Positions 1-6,060 of a stretch of 14,143 bases of DNA are shown in pieces. The stretch spans positions 1-14,143 of the forward strand of contig DATKIY010000251.1 of NCBI GenBank assembly GCA_035543875.1, given 5' to 3'. This DNA comes from DATKIY01 sp035543875. GTDB lineage: Bacteria > Actinomycetota > Actinomycetes > JAHEKZ01. Position numbers and translations under genes: made by a program. Numbering within the stretch: position 1 is the first letter of the stretch; every line of letters starts with the position of its first letter. A model generated the notes under the pieces. That model worked only from the letters and a program-made list of their open reading frames with translations. It had not been told where the DNA came from and made no database searches.

Positions 1-19
1 GTTTGGGTGAGGGGGAGCG

Positions 20-184
20 GTGATTGAGGCGCGGGCTGTGCTGATCGTGACGATCGTCGCGGTCCTCACCCTGCTTGCCTTGTTGTTGCTCGTCGTGCAT
101 GAACACGCTCTGACGCCTTGGCCGGCCCAAAGTTGCCAACAATCAGCAGCGACAGGTGACACCGCGGACTGCTCCGGCGGCTAG
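20..184 (+). CDS. possible single-pass membrane micro-protein (54 aa)
   Basis: A short frame opening with GTG directly after a purine-rich GGGGGAG stretch 2 nt upstream, with an in-frame TGA at 8-10 that rules out a longer start. Residues 7-26 are almost entirely aliphatic (V, L, I, A, T) and form one good transmembrane helix, preceded by a short charged segment (IEAR) and followed by HEH and a polar tail with two cysteines (residues about 39 and 51). With R5 inside, the tail would probably face outward. I recognise no family. It lies 80 nt upstream of the MOSC gene on the same strand. The Shine-Dalgarno is strong in composition but close to the start, and the hydrophobic block could be chance in GC-rich DNA, so the gene call is moderate. 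The TGA at 8-10 might be the stop of an upstream gene, which would make it the last gene of an operon. Confidence 0.45.
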   Translation: MIEARAVLIVTIVAVLTLLALLLLVVHEHALTPWPAQSCQQSAATGDTADCSGG

Positions 185-264
185 CAACCTGGAACGTTTT
201 CAGTGACTGGTCTGGCCGTCGACTCCTAGGGGCGAGAAGTGGGCGAATGTGACACGCTGCTGCG

Positions 265-1044
265 GTGTCTAGCCCGCAGGTGACGAGGTTGCTCACAACC
301 CCTGTGAAGGGGTTCGCCCTGCACTCGGTCGAAAGTGTCGACCTTGACTTCAACGGGGCCATCGGCGATCGCGACTTCTTCATGCTCAACGATCAGCACT
401 CATTGGTCTCTATTACGAGAATCGGCACATTCGCGTCGTGGCGTGCCAATTTCGACCGCGACACCGACACCCTGGTGCTGCACTCCCCTGACGGGCAAGT
501 CTTGGAAGCACCGACCCCACTCGGACAGGCCGTCGTCGGACAGTTCTATGACGACCGCGAGGTCCCCGGCAATGTGGTCAATGGTCCTTGGAGTCAGTGG
601 TTGTCGGACGCCGCCGGACGACAGCTCAGGCTGGTACGTGCCGCAGCGTCCGGCGGGGCTTTCGACGAACACCCAGTGACACTTCTGGCGGACGAGTCGG
701 TGGCAGAACTCGGGCAGCACGCGCCCGCAGGGAAATTGGACCCCCGACGATTTCGAATGCTGATCGGTTTCAGCGCTGTCGAGCCATACGCGGAGGACAC
801 CTGGAACGGCCGCCCTCTGCAGATCGGTAGTGCTGAGCTTAGGGTGCGCGGACCGGTGCCTCGGTGCAACGCCACAACACGCGACCCCGACTCGGGTGTC
901 AAGGATGTCAAGACGCTGCGGCTCATCGAGGAGCACCGCGGACAGACTCCGAACGACTTCGGCGAAGGACTAAATCTCGGCGTGTATGCCGACGTCATCA
1001 CGGTGGGCAAGATCTCGGTCGGCGACGAGCTACACCTCGGTTAG
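265..1044 (+). CDS. MOSC domain-containing protein (molybdenum-cofactor sulfurase C-terminal type)
   Basis: This 259-aa protein matches the two-part MOSC architecture: an N-terminal beta-barrel (residues about 5-110, opening with the family-typical 'TPVKGF' stretch) and a C-terminal MOSC domain (about 130-255). The conserved cysteine is present in 'RGPVPRCNATTRDPD' (Cys201), the residue that in this family is thought to carry sulfur or contact the molybdenum cofactor. Members act in molybdoenzyme chemistry such as mARC-type N-hydroxylated substrate reduction or sulfur transfer; no redox partner is fused here, so the reaction cannot be named. The protein looks cytoplasmic, with no signal peptide. 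GTG at 265 is the earliest possible start because an in-frame TGA sits at 250-252; no clear Shine-Dalgarno precedes it, and GTG at 280 is an alternative that would still keep the whole barrel. It is followed by a strong hairpin terminator shared with the convergent gene. Confidence 0.88.
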   Translation: MSSPQVTRLLTTPVKGFALHSVESVDLDFNGAIGDRDFFMLNDQHSLVSITRIGTFASWRANFDRDTDTLVLHSPDGQVLEAPTPLGQAVVGQFYDDREVPGNVVNGPWSQWLSDAAGRQLRLVRAAASGGAFDEHPVTLLADESVAELGQHAPAGKLDPRRFRMLIGFSAVEPYAEDTWNGRPLQIGSAELRVRGPVPRCNATTRDPDSGVKDVKTLRLIEEHRGQTPNDFGEGLNLGVYADVITVGKISVGDELHLG

Positions 1045-1066
1045 TAGCTCGCTCCACTCAAACGAC

Positions 1067-1101
1067 AAAGCGGGTGGTCGCCATAGGCGACCACCCGCTT
1101 T
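1067..1101. terminator. bidirectional hairpin terminator between convergent genes
   Basis: Perfect 16-bp inverted repeat (1067-1082 against 1086-1101) with an ATA loop. The stem starts AAAGCGGG and ends CCCGCTTT, so each strand has a short T-run at the 3' foot of the stem. It sits 22 nt after the MOSC stop and 15 nt past the stop of the opposing secreted-protein gene, the expected position for a shared Rho-independent-like terminator. Long GC stems with little U-tract are common in actinomycetes. Confidence 0.9.
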
Positions 1102-1116
1102 GCTGACTTCTAGCGC

Positions 1117-2058
1117 TTACTTACGGCCCTTGACATTCACCTTCGCGATGTCCGAACCTGCGCCAAGTTCGTCCGTGGCCGGAGCCAGCAGGCGGTAACG
1201 ACCGTCCCCGTGAACCTTGAAGCTGAACTTGACGGTGCCATCCTTCAGACGCGCACTGTCCATCAGCTTCCAGTCGCCGTCCGCCGCTTTCTGCAGCTTG
1301 ACCTCGACGCGGCTGTCCGTCGGCCCAACGTGTCCCTTAAGAACCACGCGCTTGCCACTCTTGACGTTGGCCTGCCTGAAGGCAGCTTTGACGTTGTGGT
1401 CGACCTGCACGGCGACAACCGCAGAGGTAACGCCGTCGACCGTCGCGCGGTACTTGGTGTTCTTCTTGGGCTCGACATTAACCAAGTAGCGGCCATTGCC
1501 GTTGGTCGTCGTGTCGGGCAGAGCAGACCAGTCGGTCGCGCCAGCTGCCTTGCGCTCGATGCTTACCGTCCGGCCTGGTGCCGCGGCCGATGCAGCAGTC
1601 TTCGCAATACCCTTGAGGTCGATTGAGCTACCGAAGGTCACTTCCTCAGCTGACGCGTTCAGCGTCACCGTGGTAGCTGAAGGCATCAACGGAACAACGG
1701 TCGTGGCGTCCTGCTGAGTCAGCGTGTCCGCCGCAGCAGTCAGCGTGACGTCGTAGGTGTGACCACCGGCAAGACCCGAAACCAGCTGGGACCCAGAGAG
1801 GCCAAGCCCAGAAAAGACGGTTCCCGTGTCGTCCGAGGGAGCCGCCTGGTCCTTGACCTCAAACTCGACCGTCGGCACGTCTACGCAGTTGGAAGCGACG
1901 ACGTCCCAGTCCACCTGCGCGGACTCAACGGAAGCTGTCGCGGACACGGTCGGGGTGAGGGAACAGGTGACCGCTTGGGCGGGGATGGCCAGCAGCGTCA
2001 TGGAGACACCAGCCACCGCGCCAAGCGTCAGAAATGAGCGAACAGGCAAGTACTTCAT
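1117..2058 (-). CDS. secreted protein with bacterial Ig-like repeats
   Basis: I chose the ATG at 2058 (313 aa) rather than the open frame upstream because it begins a textbook Sec signal peptide: MKYLPVR, then a hydrophobic core, ending near AIPAQA at residue 29. A GGGAG Shine-Dalgarno lies 8 nt upstream. The mature part has two cysteines near its N-terminus (in VTC and SNC), which could form a disulfide in a first beta-sandwich (about 30-125). Two further Ig-like or Big-type modules follow (about 128-220 and 221-313), with the usual 'G..V.L.G' and 'Y..V' spacing seen in bacterial adhesin and cell-surface repeats. There is no LPXTG, no C-terminal helix and no catalytic motif, so it is probably released or loosely wall-bound. 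It is transcribed divergently from the exopolysaccharide-type operon, with a 248-bp shared upstream region. The function is unknown; a structural or binding role at the surface is inferred. Confidence 0.8.
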   Translation of the reverse strand: MKYLPVRSFLTLGAVAGVSMTLLAIPAQAVTCSLTPTVSATASVESAQVDWDVVASNCVDVPTVEFEVKDQAAPSDDTGTVFSGLGLSGSQLVSGLAGGHTYDVTLTAAADTLTQQDATTVVPLMPSATTVTLNASAEEVTFGSSIDLKGIAKTAASAAAPGRTVSIERKAAGATDWSALPDTTTNGNGRYLVNVEPKKNTKYRATVDGVTSAVVAVQVDHNVKAAFRQANVKSGKRVVLKGHVGPTDSRVEVKLQKAADGDWKLMDSARLKDGTVKFSFKVHGDGRYRLLAPATDELGAGSDIAKVNVKGRK

Positions 2059-2084
2059 GCGAAGAGCTCCCGAGGATTGCGAAA

Positions 2085-2107
2085 GCCATGCGACCGCTTC
2101 GCATGGC
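2085..2107. promoter_or_regulatory. perfect inverted repeat GCCATGCGA-N5-TCGCATGGC, candidate operator
   Basis: Two 9-bp arms are exactly complementary around CCGCT. The repeat lies 26 bp upstream of the secreted Ig-like gene's ATG and about 200 bp upstream of the dehydrogenase start. The size (23 bp, dyad) fits a dimeric repressor operator such as TetR or GntR, or a 5'-UTR hairpin near the ribosome site of the minus-strand gene. A second, nested dyad TGCGAA-N14-TTCGCA (2078-2103) overlaps it. No regulator gene is adjacent. Confidence 0.5.
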
Positions 2108-2162
2108 GTGGTCCTAGTCAGATCGGTTCTCGGCTCGACCTGACATGACATTTAGGCCATTC

Positions 2163-2192
2163 CACCCTTTGGGTGAGTCACACCTGCTCACC
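2163..2192. promoter_or_regulatory. clustered dyads (CACCC-TTT-GGGTG and GGTGA-N11-TCACC) in divergent intergenic region
   Basis: CACCC TTT GGGTG (2163-2175) is a perfect short dyad, and its right arm also pairs as GGTGA with TCACC at 2188-2192. It contains the 9-mer TTTGGGTGA, which recurs at 11171-11179 upstream of the NlpC/P60 gene and at 2-10. It sits mid-way between the divergent secreted-protein and dehydrogenase genes, so it could serve either. The factor is unknown, and chance is possible for each dyad alone. I see no convincing -35/-10 pair for the dehydrogenase operon in this region. Confidence 0.3.
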
Positions 2193-2306
2193 TTCAAGTA
2201 GTCACCGAGTGGGCCGATGAGTCAACGACGCCTGACACAGGGGCGTTGCTTTCGGCAGGCCAGTTACTCGTCAGACCTTTCGATTGACCCAACGCGGGGG
2301 AACTGC

Positions 2307-3623
2307 ATGACGCTCGCAGACATCCGAAGAAATGCAATCTTCGACGTGGTCCCTCCCAGGGCCACGTCTTCTGTTGCGGTCGTTGGATTGGGCTACGTGG
2401 GGCTGCCGACGGCGGTCGCCTTCACAACCACTGGCCGCCAGGTCGCTGGCATCGACATCTCAAATCGCCGCATCAACGCCATCCTGGAAGGCGATGTCGA
2501 ACTCCTGGAGCATGAAACCAAGTCGCTGGCCGAGGCGCTCTCGGACGCGACCTTGTCCCTTGGCCTGTCGCCGGAATCCCTGATCGACGCAGATGTCGTC
2601 ATCATCTGTGTGCCGACACCGATCGACCAGCACGCCGTGCCTGACCTCGGTCCACTGCGCAGCGCCTGCCAGATGGTGGTGGAACATGCGCGGCAAGGCC
2701 AGCTCATCCTCTTGACCTCGACAACATATGTGGGTTGCACGAACGACCTACTGGCTCAGCCCTTGCGGGAACGCGGACTGGCGATCGGCAAAGATGTCTG
2801 GCTGGCCTTTGCGCCAGAACGTATCGATCCGGGCAACACCGTGCACGACGTCAGGACCACGCCTCGTGTCGTGGGAGGGGTCACCCCCGACTGTTCGCGA
2901 CGAGCCCACGACGTACTCACTGCCGTTTGCCCTGAGGTAGTCATCGTCTCCAGCCCAGAGGCAGCGGAGATGACAAAACTGCACGAGAACACGTTTCGCT
3001 CGGTCAACATCGCGTACGTCAACGAGCTCGCTGAGGCCTGCCGGTCGTACGACCTTGATGTCACCGAGGTCGTATCTGCCGCAGCAACCAAGCCATACGG
3101 CTTCATGCCTTTCACCCCTGGGCCAGGTGTCGGCGGTCATTGCCTGCCCTGCGACCCGCACTACTTGCTCTGGCACCTGCGCAGCCGACAGACGGCGATG
3201 CCGATCGTCGAGGCGGCCATGGCAGCAATCCGCCAACGGCCCGCTCACATCACCGATCGCGTAATGGAGTGTCTGCAGTTGCTCGGGAAGTCGCCAAGCG
3301 ACGCACGTGTTCTCGTTTGGGGTCTGACCTACAAGCCGAATGTCGCAGACATCCGTGAGTCCCCCGCCATGCAGATCGTTGACGACCTGGGACGCCGCGG
3401 TGTCGCGCCGCAGGTGCACGACTCGTTAGTACCGGACTTCCAGGCAAACGGTCGCCGCTACACCACTGTCGCGAACCCGCGAGAAAGCAGCTGGGACGCC
3501 GTCGTCGTCTGCACGCTTCACGCTGACGATGACGTGCTGTGGGCGACCGAAGGTCTAGGCGACGTGTCGTGTGTAGTGGACGCTACCTACCGACTTACCG
3601 GCACACGGGTTGTCCGGCCTTAA
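2307..3623 (+). CDS. nucleotide sugar 6-dehydrogenase, UDP-N-acetylhexosamine type (WbpA/WecC-like)
   Basis: A 438-aa NAD-dependent UDP-sugar dehydrogenase. ATG 2307 follows GGGGG at 5-6 nt; the frame runs further upstream but that leader has no family similarity. Seen: Rossmann motif GLGYVG (27-32), 'CVPTPID', 'APERIDPGN' (169-177), the lysine and asparagine of 'TKLHEN' (K224, N228), and the catalytic cysteine in 'PGPGVGGHCLPCDP' (C279). A C-terminal UDP-binding Rossmann half carries 'WGLTYKPNVADIRESPA'. Known of the family: a 'PERxxPG' signature and 'GGHC.P.DP' mark the UDP-GlcNAc/ManNAc 6-dehydrogenases, whereas UDP-glucose dehydrogenases usually have 'PEFLREG' and 'GGSCFPKD'. I therefore infer a UDP-HexNAc uronate product, though some relatives use UDP-glucose. 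It is the first gene of a three-gene operon; the next start lies 10 nt beyond its stop. The product would be the activated uronic acid for the GT2 at 6060. Confidence 0.9.
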   Translation: MTLADIRRNAIFDVVPPRATSSVAVVGLGYVGLPTAVAFTTTGRQVAGIDISNRRINAILEGDVELLEHETKSLAEALSDATLSLGLSPESLIDADVVIICVPTPIDQHAVPDLGPLRSACQMVVEHARQGQLILLTSTTYVGCTNDLLAQPLRERGLAIGKDVWLAFAPERIDPGNTVHDVRTTPRVVGGVTPDCSRRAHDVLTAVCPEVVIVSSPEAAEMTKLHENTFRSVNIAYVNELAEACRSYDLDVTEVVSAAATKPYGFMPFTPGPGVGGHCLPCDPHYLLWHLRSRQTAMPIVEAAMAAIRQRPAHITDRVMECLQLLGKSPSDARVLVWGLTYKPNVADIRESPAMQIVDDLGRRGVAPQVHDSLVPDFQANGRRYTTVANPRESSWDAVVVCTLHADDDVLWATEGLGDVSCVVDATYRLTGTRVVRP

Positions 3624-3633
3624 CCCAACTGCT

Positions 3634-6060
3634 ATGAACTCCATCAGACATCCCGCACTTCGGTTAGTTCTCTCGCTGACCGTACTGGTCGGACTGCTCA
3701 CCTTGGGTTCAGCCAGTTCTGCATCGAGCGCAGACGCGACAGCACCCTTCGTGGTTAGCCCTGCGCAGGACGCGGGGATAACCAGCTCACTCGTCCGCTT
3801 CAGGTGGAGTGACACGTCGGCCAACCAGTATCAGGTCGCGTTATCCGCATCGGCAGACTTCTCCCAAGCCCGCTCACTGCTGAGCAGCAACCAGAGTGTT
3901 GTTACCGACGTCGCGTCGCAGGGCGACTGGTTCTGGAAGGTGCGCGCCGTCCGACCGTTCATCGGTCCGTGGTCGACCACGAGTTCGTTTACGTTGGACA
4001 GCTCAACGATCCTGCGTCCGCCCGCCAACGAACTCCAGGGTCCATCAAACGGCGCTGACTTGCACTCCGCCGACGTCACGCTGCGGTGGGCCGGTCACGG
4101 TGAACCAGTCGATCTCCGCCTGTCGCGCTCAGCGTCCATGAGCGCGCCATTCGAACGCGTCGTCAGCTCCGACAACCTCACCATCCGGCTCGATCGTGGG
4201 GACTGGTGGTGGCAGGTCCGCACCGCACGCAACCTTGAGCACGACGCCGGCGAATGGGCCTCCGCACGTCACATCACGGTGAGTCCAACGCTGGACAGTC
4301 GCGCACCGTCTCGGCCTGGTGGCGTGGCCATCAAGGACCGCACTGCTAACGGAGATGCGGTCGTCGCCTGGGCGAGCTCGAGTGACGACCAGAACGGAAT
4401 CAAGTACTGGGTCCGCCTCGACGGACGACGTGTCATGTCGACGGCCGCGCACACGGGGGTTCGCGTTCACCTGCCGTGTGGGGAGGCTTCAACGATCACG
4501 GTTGTAGCGGTCGACCGCGCCGGCCGCGCATCGACCCCATCGCCTGAGGCCAACGTCGGCGGCCCGCAGTGTCCCGACGAGAAGGCTCCGACAACTCCCC
4601 AAGAGGTTGTCAGCAGGAACGTCGCAGAGGAGACAGCAACCGTCCGCTGGAAGCGCTCTACGGACAACCGTCAGCTGAGCGGGTACGTCCTCCAGCGAAA
4701 CGGCGAGACGGTCGGAGGAAGCACCGACACCAGCTATGCCATGAAACACTTGCGTCCGTCGAGTCCGTACACGGTGGACGTGTACAGCCGGGACAACACC
4801 GGAAACGTCTCGCTTGCTGCAGGATCAGTCGATTTCACCACTGCCACGCCGATTCAGGCGGACGGGGACGTCCGTGCCTTCGTGCTCGGTTCCGACGGCC
4901 AGTCGATCGCGGACGCTCAGGCGAACTACCTGTCTCTCGACTGGATCTACCCCACCTACTTCACGCTCTCTGCAGGAACCTTGACCGGTGATGACCAGCC
5001 CTACGTAAACGACTGGTTCCAAGTTCGTGGCGTCAAGGTGTTGCCTCGCATTGTTAGCGCGGACCTTGCCGAAATGGAATCTACGTTTGCGACGCCGGAA
5101 TCGCGCGAGGCCTTCGCTGAGCTCGTTGGTACCCGCGCCGAGAACGGTGGCTGGGACGGCGTGCAACTCGACTTCGAGCCGTCGGTACCGAAGGTTGGTG
5201 TTGATGGGCTCACGGTCGACCAACGCATCGACCGGTTCCGCGGATTTCTGGCCGACGTGACAGCGCGGGTGGCGGCCCATCTCCATGCAGATGGCAAACT
5301 GCTGTCGGTCGCGGTGCCGGCGAACTGGTGTCAGCTGTCCACGCGCGACCCAAACAGTCTGCAGCCCGTCTACTGCAGTGACCCGAACCACACAAGTGCC
5401 ACGACGCGACTTCGTCCCCGCCTCTATGACTACCCCGCCATTCTCGACGCCGCGGATGAGACCTGGATGATGGCGTGGGGTCTGCACTGGTCGACAAGCG
5501 AGCCGGGCGCCAGCGCAGACACCCGCTGGGCGACCGCCGTAGCTAACTGGCTGGCCACGGTCGTCGACGACAACCCGGAATGGGCAAGCAAAGTCACGTT
5601 CGGACGCAGTTTGTACTCGCAGGACTGGGAGTACAAAGTGGCGCGAACCGATGTTCTCGCCCTGCCAGCCACCTTCCCCTCCGGTGCCGCTGTTCCGACG
5701 TGCACCGACACCAACGCCAAAGCCCGCCCGCGACCACTACCTGTGAAACCGGGCGATGTAACCGTGACTTTGGAATGGATTTGTCCCTACGGCGCTGCCG
5801 CACTTCGCGAGTACCAGCCCGTGATGAAGCTGCTTAAGCAGCAAGGCGTCGAGCCGACCTTTGACGAAGACTCTGGCGAGTCATTCGCGAAGCTGCCGCC
5901 CGTAAACGCCGGCTTCGATCGTGAGCTCTGGTTCTCGGACGAACGAAGCGTTGCCGACCTCATGACGATTGCAGAAGCACATGGCTGGCGAGTTGGCCTC
6001 TGGCGCTTGGGACTTGAGGACCAACGCATCTGGCCGTTGCTCGACGGATCGGGTGCCTGA
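3634..6060 (+). CDS. secreted FnIII-like/GH18 glycoside hydrolase (YaaH/SleL-type catalytic domain)
   Basis: An 808-aa exported protein. It has a signal peptide (1-33: MNSIRH, hydrophobic core, ASSASSA), two Fn3-like beta-sandwiches with repeated 'GDWFWKVR'/'GDWWWQVR' strands (about 38-125 and 126-220), two more typical FnIII modules (about 225-312 and 320-405), then a GH18-like TIM barrel (about 412-800). The barrel has 'GWDGVQLDFEP' with D508, D513 and candidate acid Glu515, the same DGVxxDFE pattern as spore-cortex YaaH/SleL enzymes. It also has 'WMMAWGLHW' (611 onward) and a closing 'GWRVGLWRLGLED' strand usual for that subgroup. GH18 enzymes cleave beta-1,4 GlcNAc-containing glycans by substrate-assisted catalysis. 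Placed between a UDP-sugar dehydrogenase and a processive GT2, its likely substrate is the operon's own polymer; peptidoglycan or chitin are alternatives. ATG 3634 has no clear Shine-Dalgarno and probably relies on coupling to the gene ending 10 nt before it; TTG 3610 is a less likely start. Confidence 0.88.
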   Translation: MNSIRHPALRLVLSLTVLVGLLTLGSASSASSADATAPFVVSPAQDAGITSSLVRFRWSDTSANQYQVALSASADFSQARSLLSSNQSVVTDVASQGDWFWKVRAVRPFIGPWSTTSSFTLDSSTILRPPANELQGPSNGADLHSADVTLRWAGHGEPVDLRLSRSASMSAPFERVVSSDNLTIRLDRGDWWWQVRTARNLEHDAGEWASARHITVSPTLDSRAPSRPGGVAIKDRTANGDAVVAWASSSDDQNGIKYWVRLDGRRVMSTAAHTGVRVHLPCGEASTITVVAVDRAGRASTPSPEANVGGPQCPDEKAPTTPQEVVSRNVAEETATVRWKRSTDNRQLSGYVLQRNGETVGGSTDTSYAMKHLRPSSPYTVDVYSRDNTGNVSLAAGSVDFTTATPIQADGDVRAFVLGSDGQSIADAQANYLSLDWIYPTYFTLSAGTLTGDDQPYVNDWFQVRGVKVLPRIVSADLAEMESTFATPESREAFAELVGTRAENGGWDGVQLDFEPSVPKVGVDGLTVDQRIDRFRGFLADVTARVAAHLHADGKLLSVAVPANWCQLSTRDPNSLQPVYCSDPNHTSATTRLRPRLYDYPAILDAADETWMMAWGLHWSTSEPGASADTRWATAVANWLATVVDDNPEWASKVTFGRSLYSQDWEYKVARTDVLALPATFPSGAAVPTCTDTNAKARPRPLPVKPGDVTVTLEWICPYGAAALREYQPVMKLLKQQGVEPTFDEDSGESFAKLPPVNAGFDRELWFSDERSVADLMTIAEAHGWRVGLWRLGLEDQRIWPLLDGSGA

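Noticed and set aside
66..389. 107-aa frame on the minus strand over the start of the MOSC gene
   Set aside because: Low-complexity R/S/T composition, no domain, overlaps two better-supported plus-strand frames.
2217..2306. 30-residue N-terminal extension of the nucleotide sugar dehydrogenase
   Set aside because: The extension has no family similarity, and the ATG at 2307 has a good GGGGG ribosome site at the right distance.
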